This document shows, piece by piece, positions 15,953 to 24,238 of a stretch of DNA of 41,731 nt; position 1 is the first letter of the stretch; each line of letters starts with the position of its first letter. Under the pieces are notes generated by a model. It saw only the letters and a list, made by a program, of their open reading frames with translations, was not told the DNA's origin and did not search any database. The translations under genes were made by a program, and so were the position numbers. Origin of the DNA: JBOHNM01 sp050730675 (GTDB taxonomy: Bacteria > Planctomycetota > Phycisphaerae > Phycisphaerales > UBA1924); contig JBOHNM010000013.1 in NCBI GenBank assembly GCA_050730675.1, forward strand, positions 1-41,731. Direction: 5' to 3'.

Positions 15953-16293
15953 CGAGACCTCCGGACGACCGCGGCCGCCACCACTGAAATTCGACCATGG
16001 CGGGGGCGATGGTGAGCCGAGGCTCGTTTGGGGCGAGCGTCGTAGGGGCTGGTGGAAGTGGGGGCGTCCAGAAATCCTCCCCGATCCGAGGGACCGGAAC
16101 CGTCCACCCGTTTGGCGGGTAGGGGTGTACGGGCCGCATCACCCTTGCCTGCTGGTGAAAAGAGGCAAGGGATACGACCTGACGGACCGACGCAACTGGG
16201 GGGGCGGGGATCGGAATACCTTTGGGTGTCTGTTCGATGACTCGTCACCACTTATCACCCGCGGCACGCCGCGGGCAACTCATGGAGTCTGCC
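15953..16293. other. Divergent intergenic region between HD-GYP gene and sppA
   Basis: This 341-nt gap should hold promoters for both genes. An inverted repeat of CTTGCCT (16144-16150) and AGGCAAG (16163-16169) lies in the middle, and a perfect 18-nt hairpin lies close to sppA (listed separately). No convincing gene is seen: the short open frames are Pro/Arg-rich. Confidence 0.5.
16258..16275 (+). promoter_or_regulatory. Perfect hairpin in the sppA leader
   Basis: CCCGCGGCACGCCGCGGG is an 8-bp stem with a 2-base centre, ending 18 nt before the sppA start codon and 8 nt before its GGAG ribosome-binding site. It could be a duplex operator or an mRNA hairpin that affects translation; it lacks a T-tract and so is not a normal terminator. 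Confidence 0.45.
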
Positions 16294-18105
16294 ATGCGGA
16301 ACGGGCTTGTGATCTGGGCGTCGGTTCTGGTCGTGTGCGCGGGGTCGGCGGTTGCCCTGGCGGAGCCGACGAAGGTCGGGCTGATCGAGATCGAGGGGGC
16401 GCTGCAGGAACGCGCCAAGATCTCCACGCCCTTCGGCTCGGGCGGCAAGGGCACGACGCAGATGCGTGATGTGCTGCAGGGGATTGAGAACGTCGCGAGC
16501 GATACGGAACTCAAGGGTTTGTGTATCCAGTTGAAGGATGCGCAGCTCAAGGGCAGCCAGATCGAGGAGATGGGCCGCGCGATCCGCAAGGTCCGCGAGG
16601 CGGGCAAACGCGTCCACATCTTCAGCGAGAACTACGACACCCACGAACTGCAACTCGGATCGTTCGCCGACGAGGTGATCATCCAGGCTGGCGGTGCGGT
16701 CTCGCTCCCGGGTGTCTACATGGAGGAGATGTTCCTCGCCGACACCTTCAAGTGGGTCGGCATCACACCCGACTTCGTGCAGATCGGCGACTACAAGGGC
16801 GCCAGCGAGCAATACGCCAACGCCAAGCCGAGCAAGGCGTGGGACGAGAACATCAACCAGCTCCTCGACAGCATGTACTCGCAGGTCCGCAGCGAACTCA
16901 AGCACGGGCGCAAACTCGACGACAAGAAGCTCGATGCCGCGATGGAGTCCCTCTGGATGGCCCGCGGCGAGGACGCCAAGAAGGCCGGCCTCATCGACAC
17001 CATCGTGGACAAGCCCGACCTCCGCAAGCACCTGGCCACCATCTACCACGCCGATTCGATCGTGTGGGACGACACGCTGATCCCCGAGCACGAGGCCAAG
17101 TTCGACGGCAACTTCATGGCGATGCTCGGCAAGCTCATGGCCAAGCCCGACCACGAGCCCAAGCGCGACACCATCGCCATTCTCCACATCGACGGGGCAA
17201 TCGTCGATGGCGATTCCAGCGACGGCGGAATCCTCGGCGGCGGCGGGGGCGTCGGCAGCCGCACCATCCGCAACGCCCTCATGGAGATCGAGAAGAACGA
17301 CCTCATCAAGGGGTGCATCGTCCGCATCGATTCACCGGGCGGCTCGGCCATCGCCAGCGAGATCATCTGGCAGGGCCTGCGCCGCATCGCCGCCAAGGGC
17401 AAGCCCATCTGGTCCAGCGTGGGCTCCATGGCAGCCAGTGGCGGGTACTACGTCGCCGTCGGCACCGACAAGGTCTACGTCAACGAGTCGAGCATCGTCG
17501 GTTCGATCGGCGTGGTGGGCGGCAAGCTCGCCATGGGCGGCGCGTTCGAGAAGCTCAAGGTCAACGTCGTCGGCCGCGCCCGCGGGCCGCGGGCTGACAT
17601 GCAGGCCAGCAGCAAGCCGTGGAGCGAGTCCGAGAGGGGCTTGGTCCGTGCCAAGATGACCGAGACCTACGACCAGTTCACCGGCCGCGTGACGACCGGA
17701 CGCAAGGGGATCGACCTCTCCAAGACCGCAGAGGGACGCCTGTTCCTGGGCGAGAAGGCGATCGAACTGAAGATGGCCGACCAGCTCGGCGGTCTTGAAG
17801 AGGCAGTGGGGGATATGGCCAAGCAGCTCTCCCTCTCCGAGCGCTCATTCGACGTCATGGATTACCCCGCCCCCAAGGGCCTGGGTGAGATGCTCGGCGA
17901 GATGCTCGGCGGCATGGGCGGCGGCGCCGGGGCGTCGGCCCCAATCCACGGCCGTTCGGTGATCGTCGGCGAGTTTGCCGCGGCGGCCCGGGCCCTGGTC
18001 GGCGAGCGCAGCTGGGAGACCATCAGCAGCCAGGTCGAAGGTCTCATGCAGCTCCGGACCGAGCCGGTGCTGCTCATCAGCCCGCAGGCGATCATTGTGA
18101 AGTAA
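16294..18105 (+). CDS. sppA: Signal peptide peptidase SppA, long (67K-type) form
   Basis: This 603-aa protein has two ClpP/crotonase-like domains, as in E. coli SppA. A signal anchor spans residues ~4-23. The N-terminal domain contains the catalytic Lys168 in IGDYKGASEQYANAKPS, and the C-terminal domain contains the catalytic Ser382 in VGSMAASGGYYVAVG. The motif RIDSPGGSAIASEIIW at ~344-360 is the oxyanion-side strand. The enzyme digests leftover signal peptides and some membrane proteins on the periplasmic side of the inner membrane. The ATG at 16294 is preferred over 16282 because GGAG at 16284-16287 is correctly spaced. A Gly/Met-rich insert lies at ~530-545. It precedes the dockerin cluster but has its own terminator. 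Confidence 0.93.
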   Translation: MRNGLVIWASVLVVCAGSAVALAEPTKVGLIEIEGALQERAKISTPFGSGGKGTTQMRDVLQGIENVASDTELKGLCIQLKDAQLKGSQIEEMGRAIRKVREAGKRVHIFSENYDTHELQLGSFADEVIIQAGGAVSLPGVYMEEMFLADTFKWVGITPDFVQIGDYKGASEQYANAKPSKAWDENINQLLDSMYSQVRSELKHGRKLDDKKLDAAMESLWMARGEDAKKAGLIDTIVDKPDLRKHLATIYHADSIVWDDTLIPEHEAKFDGNFMAMLGKLMAKPDHEPKRDTIAILHIDGAIVDGDSSDGGILGGGGGVGSRTIRNALMEIEKNDLIKGCIVRIDSPGGSAIASEIIWQGLRRIAAKGKPIWSSVGSMAASGGYYVAVGTDKVYVNESSIVGSIGVVGGKLAMGGAFEKLKVNVVGRARGPRADMQASSKPWSESERGLVRAKMTETYDQFTGRVTTGRKGIDLSKTAEGRLFLGEKAIELKMADQLGGLEEAVGDMAKQLSLSERSFDVMDYPAPKGLGEMLGEMLGGMGGGAGASAPIHGRSVIVGEFAAAARALVGERSWETISSQVEGLMQLRTEPVLLISPQAIIVK

Positions 18106-18131
18106 TCCACGACCTCTCCAGACCCAACCTT

Positions 18132-18166
18132 CCGCCCGTGTGCCGCCACGCGGGCGGTTTGCTTTT
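18132..18166 (+). terminator. Rho-independent terminator after sppA
   Basis: CCGCCCG (18132-18138) pairs perfectly with CGGGCGG (18151-18157), with extra TG/CA pairing inside the loop, followed by TTTGCTTTTT. It separates sppA from the first dockerin gene. Confidence 0.8.
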
Positions 18167-18255
18167 TGGATTCCTGATATCCCCGCGCCGCGCGGACCGC
18201 GCACTGTGGTCACCCCCGCGTTCCAATTCGACGCGGTGCTCAGGAGACCCCACCC

Positions 18256-19038
18256 ATGCGCAGCAATTGCAAGTCATTCCTGTCGGTCGCAGCGGCCACG
18301 ATCTTCTTGTCCAATGGGGTGGCCCACGCCGTGCCGCCGATCGACGCTGAACTCGGTGTTGTCTCGGCGGCGAGCCCTCAGTTCGCCACGCCGGTCATGT
18401 CGCTCGCCGCGGGACAGGTGCGTTGGGTGCATTTCCGCACCATGACTCCCACCAGCGCCGCGACACACTTCCTCGACATGCACACGTTCGGTAGCAATAT
18501 CCCCACGGTGTCCAACGACACCGAGATCGGCCTATACAACGCGCAGGGACAGAAGATCGACGACAACGACGACTGGCCGTTCGGGCCCGACGTCGAGAGC
18601 GGCCTTTCGTTCGGCAGGGCGTCCGCGCCGCGGGCCTACGCGACGCTCCCCAATTTCGCCGGTCAGGACGGGCCGACGCTCCCAGCCGGTCACTACTACG
18701 TGGCGATCACCGCCTTCGGGGCGGAATTCGGCCAGAACTTCACGGTAACCACATCGCCGGCCTACAGCGGCCAGGTGAAGCTGAGCATCATCACCAATCT
18801 CCCCGGCGGCACAGCGGCGTGCAATCGCGCCGATGTCGCCGGTCTTGGGGGCGTTTCCGGCCCCGACCATCAACTCACCGCCGACGACATCGTGCTGTTC
18901 TTGAGCAGCTACTTCTCGTCAACACTGGCGATCGCGGATATCGCCGGTCTCGGCGGCTCGGCCGGTGCGGACGGGCAATTGACCGTGGACGACCTGGTCC
19001 TGTTCCTCGCGGCGTTCTTTTCGCCCTGTAATCCTTGA
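18256..19038 (+). CDS. Secreted dockerin-domain protein 1 (one repeat unit)
   Basis: This 260-aa exported protein has a signal peptide at residues 1-25 ending AHA, with the mature protein beginning VPPIDAELG. One beta-rich unit of ~160 residues follows, with the motifs GQVRWVHFRT, LDMHTFGSN, NDTEIGLYNAQG, DDNDDWPFG, LSFGR, NFAGQDGPTLPAGHYYVAI and KLSIITNLPGG. Residues 189-260 are a dockerin of the planctomycete Cys-flanked kind: two calcium-loop-like repeats (ADVAGLGG...DHQLTADDIVLFL and ADIAGLGG...ADGQLTVDDLVLFL) between Cys189 and Cys258. Dockerins bind cohesins and attach proteins to a scaffold or the cell surface; no cohesin is recognised here. AGGAG at 18242-18246 serves the start. The unit most resembles the last unit of the two paralogs downstream. 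Confidence 0.85.
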   Translation: MRSNCKSFLSVAAATIFLSNGVAHAVPPIDAELGVVSAASPQFATPVMSLAAGQVRWVHFRTMTPTSAATHFLDMHTFGSNIPTVSNDTEIGLYNAQGQKIDDNDDWPFGPDVESGLSFGRASAPRAYATLPNFAGQDGPTLPAGHYYVAITAFGAEFGQNFTVTTSPAYSGQVKLSIITNLPGGTAACNRADVAGLGGVSGPDHQLTADDIVLFLSSYFSSTLAIADIAGLGGSAGADGQLTVDDLVLFLAAFFSPCNP

Positions 19039-19066
19039 TCGAGCGTGGCCAGTAAGTCAAGCAGCG

Positions 19067-19097
19067 AGAACGCCCGGGCCACAAGCCCGGGTGTTCT
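19067..19097 (+). terminator. Terminator hairpin after dockerin gene 1
   Basis: A 13-bp stem (AGAACGCCCGGGC with GCCCGGGTGTTCT, one wobble pair) closes a 5-nt loop 29 nt after the stop codon. The following bases are only weakly T-rich, so termination may be shared with the hairpin at 19171. Confidence 0.65.
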
Positions 19098-19170
19098 GCG
19101 TTTGGGCCAATGCACAGCCCTGGCGATGCCCCCCGGCAGCGTCAAAAGCCCCCAACTTGCCAGCACCCGG

Positions 19171-19205
19171 CCCGCGGCCCCCGGAATCGCGGGCGGTTTG
19201 TTTTT
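19171..19205 (+). terminator. Second terminator before dockerin gene 2
   Basis: CCCGCG (19171-19176) pairs with CGCGGG (19188-19193), followed by CGGTTTGTTTTTG. The 3' arm and T-tract nearly copy those of the terminator after sppA. Confidence 0.65.
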
Positions 19206-19251
19206 GTGGTCCGAATTGTCCTCGCGCTGCGCCGCTGTCGCACTGATCGTA

Positions 19252-19274
19252 ACGGCGGCTCTCGTGGCCGCCGT
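19252..19274 (+). promoter_or_regulatory. Leader hairpin of dockerin gene 2
   Basis: ACGGCGGC (19252-19259) and GCCGCCGT (19267-19274) form an 8-bp stem with a 7-nt loop, 12 nt upstream of the AAGGAG ribosome-binding site. It has no T-tract. It may be a 5' UTR structure; its role is unknown. Confidence 0.35.
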
Positions 19275-19297
19275 CCCAACCACGTAAGGAGACTTCC

Positions 19298-21574
19298 ATG
19301 CTCGGCATGCAGCGATCACATCGGCTCATTTCTTCGGCAGCGGCCCTCGTCCTCTCGGCCGGCGCGGCCTCTGCGGTGCCGCCGTTGCAGCACTACTACG
19401 GCGTCGTCCCGACCACGGGGGTGTTCCAGACGTACACGGACCAGATTACCGCGGCCGCCCAGGTCAAGTGGTACGCCTTCGCACTCACCGACTCGGTGAG
19501 CGCTGCCGAGGGCACGTACCTGGACATCGACACCAACGCGAACCCCGCCCCGGCGCCCGCGATGGTCGACACCGTGATCGGTGTCTACAACGCGGCCGGG
19601 CAGTACGTGACCTTCGACGACGACAGCGGCACCGGCAACCGCAGCCAGGTCTCCTTCGGCGCCGGCTCTCGCTCGGCCCCGGGCAACGGCCAGCCTTACA
19701 ACGGCCAGGACGGCGCGACGCTCAACGCCGCCCAGGGACCGTTCTTCGTGGCCGTCAGCGGCTACCACGGCTTCTACGCACCGAACTTCGGGGCAACATC
19801 CGATGCCACGGAACTGGGATACTTCACCCTCGGTATCCGCGCCGGCAAGATGCCCGGCTTTGCCCCTACGGTCGATGCTGATCTCGGTAACATCCGCGGT
19901 CACCGCAGCTCGATGAGCACCGGCGCCATGCCCGTCACCATCGGCGAGGTCAAATGGGTCAAGTTCCACATCGACACCGCTACCGATGCCTCCACCGTCT
20001 ACTGCGACATCCAGACCGCCGGCAGCAACCTCCCGGTGGCCAACGGCAGCAACCTCAACGACGCGGAACTGGCCCTGTTCCGCAGCGACGGCACGGTCGT
20101 GTCCGGCAACGGCAACGCCGACGACTGGACGTTTGGCGGCGGCACCTTCCAGGGCGGCGCTTCGTTCGGCCGCACAACCGGCGCTCGTTCCTACGGCGGT
20201 GGGTTGTCCAACTTCGCCGGCCAGACCAGCGCCGTCCTCACCCAGGGCGACTACTACGTCGCCGTTGGTGCGTACAACCTTGTCCCGCAGAACGGTTTCG
20301 TCGCCGGCAGCGACACCGACGCCTCGGGCACCGTCACGCTTAACGTCCTGACGAACGTCCAGCCCGCGCAGGACTACGACATGGGCCGCATCCGCACCTT
20401 CAACAGCCCCCAGACCACCACCAAGATCCCACTGGCCGACGGCGACACCAAGTGGTACCGCTTCGAGATCGAGCAGGCCACCAGCGCCGCGACCACCTAC
20501 TGCGATATCCACACCCTCGGCAGCACCCTCGCCACGGGCCCCGGCGTCAAGGACGACACCATGATCGCCGTGTACAACACCGACGGCGTGCTGAAGGGCT
20601 TCAACGACGACTGGCCGGGCCGCACAACCGGCGGCAATGAGAGCGGCGTCAGCTTCGGGCGCACCAGCGGACCGCGCACCTACGGCGGCCTGCCCAACTT
20701 CGCGGGTCTGGACGGCGCGGTCCTCCCCGCCGGCGTCTACTTCGTCGGTGTCACCGGCTATGACGCCGATCTCCAGGGCGGCTCCGGCGCCGACTACCGC
20801 CTGAAGTCCGACCACAACCGTCACGGCCAGGTGCAGCTCACCATTTCCACAAATATGGGTGATCCCCTGCAGCAGGACCTTGGTATCGTCTCGCGGGCCA
20901 ACAGCCCTGTGAGCACCACGGTCTTCGCCGTGCCCGATCTCGGCATCAAGTGGATCCACTTCAAGACCGTCAAAGCCACAAACGCCTCTGAACTCTTCCT
21001 CGATATGCACACCTACGGCAGCACGTTCACCACCGGTCCCAGCTCCGGCAACGACAACGAGATCGGTCTCTACGATCCCGCCGGAACGCTGATCGCCACC
21101 AACGACGATTGGACTTTCGGCGTCGGCACTCGCTGGGAAGCCGCACTCTCCTTCGGCGCCACCTCCGATCCGCGCAACCACGCCACGCACGAGAACTTTG
21201 CCGGCCAGCACGGCGCGATCCTCTACCCCAACGACTACTACGTCGCGGTCGTCGGCTTCGATACGAGCTTCGCGAACGGCTTCGGCGTCACGCCCAACAA
21301 CGGCACCGCCGGCACCGCCAAGCTGACCATCATCACCAACCTCCCTGCCAAACCCTGCAACCTTGCGGATGTCGCCAGCCTCGGCGGCACGGCGGGCGCC
21401 GACGGCGTCCTCACCGTGGACGACATCGTCTTCTTCCTCAGCCGCTTCTTCGGCGCCGACGTCGCTGTGGCGGACGTCGCCTCCCTCGGCGGCACGCCCG
21501 GCGCCGACGGCATCATCACTGTCGATGACCTGGTCGTCTTCCTCGCCGCGTTCTTCTCGCCCTGCAATCCGTGA
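19298..21574 (+). CDS. Secreted dockerin-domain protein 2 (four repeat units)
   Basis: This 758-aa exported protein has a signal peptide ending GAASA at ~26 and a mature N-terminus VPPLQHYYG. Four beta-rich units of ~155-170 residues follow. Their starts can be recognised as YYGVVPTTG, ADLGNIRGH, DYDMGRIRTF and QDLGIVSRA. Each carries a VKW-type strand, a C/D-DIHTxGS strand, an acidic turn and a YYVAV strand. Residues 687-758 are the Cys-flanked double dockerin (CNLADVASLGG...SPCNP). The same four-unit order occurs in the next gene, so the two are whole-gene paralogs. AAGGAG at 19286-19291 is the ribosome-binding site. The units resemble pre-peptidase or carbohydrate-binding-like beta sandwiches, but no ligand can be assigned. 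A 756-codon open frame on the opposite strand is rejected as a GC-bias shadow. Confidence 0.87.
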   Translation: MLGMQRSHRLISSAAALVLSAGAASAVPPLQHYYGVVPTTGVFQTYTDQITAAAQVKWYAFALTDSVSAAEGTYLDIDTNANPAPAPAMVDTVIGVYNAAGQYVTFDDDSGTGNRSQVSFGAGSRSAPGNGQPYNGQDGATLNAAQGPFFVAVSGYHGFYAPNFGATSDATELGYFTLGIRAGKMPGFAPTVDADLGNIRGHRSSMSTGAMPVTIGEVKWVKFHIDTATDASTVYCDIQTAGSNLPVANGSNLNDAELALFRSDGTVVSGNGNADDWTFGGGTFQGGASFGRTTGARSYGGGLSNFAGQTSAVLTQGDYYVAVGAYNLVPQNGFVAGSDTDASGTVTLNVLTNVQPAQDYDMGRIRTFNSPQTTTKIPLADGDTKWYRFEIEQATSAATTYCDIHTLGSTLATGPGVKDDTMIAVYNTDGVLKGFNDDWPGRTTGGNESGVSFGRTSGPRTYGGLPNFAGLDGAVLPAGVYFVGVTGYDADLQGGSGADYRLKSDHNRHGQVQLTISTNMGDPLQQDLGIVSRANSPVSTTVFAVPDLGIKWIHFKTVKATNASELFLDMHTYGSTFTTGPSSGNDNEIGLYDPAGTLIATNDDWTFGVGTRWEAALSFGATSDPRNHATHENFAGQHGAILYPNDYYVAVVGFDTSFANGFGVTPNNGTAGTAKLTIITNLPAKPCNLADVASLGGTAGADGVLTVDDIVFFLSRFFGADVAVADVASLGGTPGADGIITVDDLVVFLAAFFSPCNP

Positions 21575-21607
21575 CCGCACGTTCACGGTGATTCAGGTTC
21601 AATCCGA

Positions 21608-21647
21608 CCAACGCCCCGGCTCATTCGCCGGGGCGTTGGTTTTTTTT
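21608..21647 (+). terminator. Strong rho-independent terminator after dockerin gene 2
   Basis: A perfect 13-bp stem, CCAACGCCCCGGC (21608-21620) with GCCGGGGCGTTGG (21627-21639), has a 6-nt loop and eight T residues after it. Confidence 0.93.
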
Positions 21648-21853
21648 GCCGCGACGTCACAAATCACGCTTATGCCCCAACTTGCGGTCCGCATCGCGAA
21701 CAGCTTGCTATCGAATTATGAGCGTAAATACGTAGGTGTTTTCACATGTCAGCGGCCCATTTGATCGCCCGTTTTTGGGATACTTCATCCCTGTCGCGGG
21801 GGTATGGTGCTGTGTTTTCACCGCTCCCGTGAAATCCACACAGGGAGCAGTCC

Positions 21854-24070
21854 ATGAACAAGATGAAATCGTTGGGGGTTCTCCTGGTCCTCGGCACGGG
21901 CGGAGCGGCGTCGGCGGTGCCGCCGCTCGAGCAAAACCTGGGGTCGCTGTATACCACTGGCGCCTACCGCTCCACTGATTCGGCGCTCGTGGTCAATCAG
22001 ATCAAGTGGTACCGCTTCACAACTCCGGGGTGCAACGCGGCGGACAACTCCTACTTGGATATCGACACCAATGCCAACCCGACCATCGCGGGCACGGCCA
22101 TCGTGGACACCGAGATCGGCCTCTACGACGCGTCCGGTGCGCTCATCCAGGCTGATGACGACTCTGGCTCCGGCACCCCCCGCCGGCGGTCGGAGCTCTC
22201 TTTCGGCGCGGGCGGCCGCCCCGGTGTCAACAACAGCCTGGATTTCAGTGGCTTCAGCGGCGCCAGTCTGGCCGCCGGCGAGTACTACGTCGCGGTAGGC
22301 GCGTTCAACACGGACTTTGGCGCCGCTGCGTTCAGCGTGACTTCAGGCTCGACGACGGTCGGCACCTACCGGCTCGAGCTGCGCTCCGGTCGCATGGCGA
22401 GCGCCACCCCGCCGGTGATCGACGCCGACCTCGGCAACCTTCGCGGCGTGGGAACGCTGGGAGTCTCGCCCGACATGGCCACCTCGGGCTCCACCGTGCG
22501 ATGGGTGAAGTTCCATCTCGACTTCGCCACCAGCGCTACCGGCTATTTCTGCGATATCCACACTCTTGGATCGAACCTCCCGGGCACGCTGTCGAACCAC
22601 GATACGGTGTTGGCGTTGTTCGACGCGACCGGCGCTCCGGTCGGCGGCGGACTGAGCGACGACTACTTCGACCGCTACAGCGTGCTCACGTACGGCCGCA
22701 CCAGTGGGCCGCGCACGTACGGCGTGCTCACCGCCGTCGCAGGGCAGTCTGGCCCCACTATCGGCCCCGGCGACTACTACGTCGCGACGTGCTCGTTCGG
22801 TTACAGCATCCCCGCCGCGGGCTTCGTGTTCGGCTCCACTGGCCCTGAAATGGCCGGCATCCTCAAGGTCACCGTCGCCACCAACATGCCGCCGGTGGTT
22901 GACTACGACATGGGGATCATCAAGACCCTGAACAGCCGGGCCCGCACGCCCGATCTGTCGCTGGCCGCGGGCCAGGTGCGATGGATCACCTTCCGCACGG
23001 AAGTCGCGACGGACGCGGCAACATTCTTCTGCGATATGGACACCCTCGGCTCGTCGCTCGTCTCGGGCAATGACACGGAAATCGGGTTATACGCCGCCGA
23101 CGGCACGTTGATCGGCAGCAACGACGACCGGCAGTTCGTCGGCGAGAGTTCGCTCTCGTATGGTCGGACCACCCCTGTGCGCTCGTACCCGGCGCCGATC
23201 GGCGACGCGGCCGGCGGCTCCGGCGCTGTCCTCCCGGCGGGACTCTACTACGTTTCGATCTCCGGATTCAATACGGGATTTGCCGCGAATTTCCGTTCGA
23301 CCTCGACCTCCGACTACACCGGCACCGTGCGTCTGAACGTCGCCACTAATATGGGGACTGGCCTCGCCGCCGACCTTGGTCTGCTCAACCGCTCGACCTC
23401 CCCGTTGGCCAGCGCACAGTTCGCGGTCGGGGCCGGTGTCGTCAAGTGGATCCACTTCCGCACCGAAACCCCGACCGGCGCCGCGGCCTACTACGTCGAC
23501 ATTCATTCGCTCGGTTCGATCCTCAACACCAATCTACCACCGACGAGCTCCGGCCCGAACGATACCGAGATCGGCCTCTACAGCGTGACCGGCGTGCTGA
23601 TCGCCGCCAACGACGACCGGAGCGCATTCGGCGAGAGCGCGCTGACGTACGGATTGACGACTCCCGCCCGCTCATACCCGGCACCGATCAACAACCTGGC
23701 CGGCGACAGCGGCGCGGTGCTTCCGGCGGGTGACTACTACGTTTCGGTTTCCGCCTTCAACACGAATTTCAGCGGTGATTTCGGCGCGGTCTGCACCTCC
23801 GCCTCCAGTGGTGTCGTTCAGATCCACCTCATCAGCAACCTCCCCGCCGGCGGCTGCAACGCGGCCGATGTTGCCGGCCTTGGTGGCTCCATCGGACCCG
23901 ATGGCCTCCTCACCGCCGACGATCTCATCGTCTACCTCAACGCCTTCTTCGCCAACAACCTCGCCGTCGCCGACCTGGTCACCATCGGCGGCAACCCGCC
24001 CCCGGATGGCGTGATCACCGCCGACGACCTGATCTTCTTCCTCTCGCAGTTCTTCAGCCCCTGCATCTGA
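21854..24070 (+). CDS. Secreted dockerin-domain protein 3 (four repeat units)
   Basis: This 738-aa exported protein has a signal peptide ending GGAASA and a mature N-terminus VPPLEQNLG. Its four units parallel those of the preceding gene in order: unit A with DIDTNANP and DDDSGSG, unit B starting ADLGNLRG, unit C starting DYDMGIIKTL, and unit D starting ADLGLLNRST. Residues 668-738 are a dockerin flanked by Cys668 and Cys737. Its second half has diverged (LVTIGGNPPPDGVITADDL), so calcium-loop identity is weaker there. GGGAG precedes the ATG by about 6 nt. The preceding 200 nt after the terminator at 21608 are relatively AT-rich and likely contain the promoter. Function is inferred as extracellular or surface-attached; no catalytic motif is seen. 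Confidence 0.87.
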   Translation: MNKMKSLGVLLVLGTGGAASAVPPLEQNLGSLYTTGAYRSTDSALVVNQIKWYRFTTPGCNAADNSYLDIDTNANPTIAGTAIVDTEIGLYDASGALIQADDDSGSGTPRRRSELSFGAGGRPGVNNSLDFSGFSGASLAAGEYYVAVGAFNTDFGAAAFSVTSGSTTVGTYRLELRSGRMASATPPVIDADLGNLRGVGTLGVSPDMATSGSTVRWVKFHLDFATSATGYFCDIHTLGSNLPGTLSNHDTVLALFDATGAPVGGGLSDDYFDRYSVLTYGRTSGPRTYGVLTAVAGQSGPTIGPGDYYVATCSFGYSIPAAGFVFGSTGPEMAGILKVTVATNMPPVVDYDMGIIKTLNSRARTPDLSLAAGQVRWITFRTEVATDAATFFCDMDTLGSSLVSGNDTEIGLYAADGTLIGSNDDRQFVGESSLSYGRTTPVRSYPAPIGDAAGGSGAVLPAGLYYVSISGFNTGFAANFRSTSTSDYTGTVRLNVATNMGTGLAADLGLLNRSTSPLASAQFAVGAGVVKWIHFRTETPTGAAAYYVDIHSLGSILNTNLPPTSSGPNDTEIGLYSVTGVLIAANDDRSAFGESALTYGLTTPARSYPAPINNLAGDSGAVLPAGDYYVSVSAFNTNFSGDFGAVCTSASSGVVQIHLISNLPAGGCNAADVAGLGGSIGPDGLLTADDLIVYLNAFFANNLAVADLVTIGGNPPPDGVITADDLIFFLSQFFSPCI

Positions 24071-24098
24071 TCCGAGACGCCGCGAACAGAAACACACC

Positions 24099-24129
24099 GA
24101 CCCGGGGCGATGACGCCCCGGGTCGTTTT
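24099..24129 (+). terminator. Rho-independent terminator after dockerin gene 3
   Basis: A perfect 11-bp stem, GACCCGGGGCG (24099-24109) with CGCCCCGGGTC (24114-24124), has an ATGA loop and is followed by GTTTT. As a near-palindrome it may also serve frr on the other strand. Confidence 0.85.
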
Positions 24130-24238
24130 CATTCGCTCTGATTTCGACCTCTCCTGGTCCTATCTCGTCTTCACTCTGTGTTATTCTGCGCACTCTGCGG
24201 TGAAAATGTCGTTCTTCCCAGCGCTCCGGCGCGTCCGC

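Noticed and set aside
15953..16293. Possible c-di-GMP riboswitch upstream of the HD-GYP gene
   Set aside because: I looked for GEMM-like conserved elements on the minus strand and did not see the paired tetraloop/receptor segments; the inverted repeat alone is not enough.
19316..21586. A 756-codon open frame on the strand opposite dockerin gene 2
   Set aside because: It mirrors the dockerin gene codon by codon, is Gly/Val/Asp-rich with no domain, and is explained by the GC-rich third positions of the real gene.
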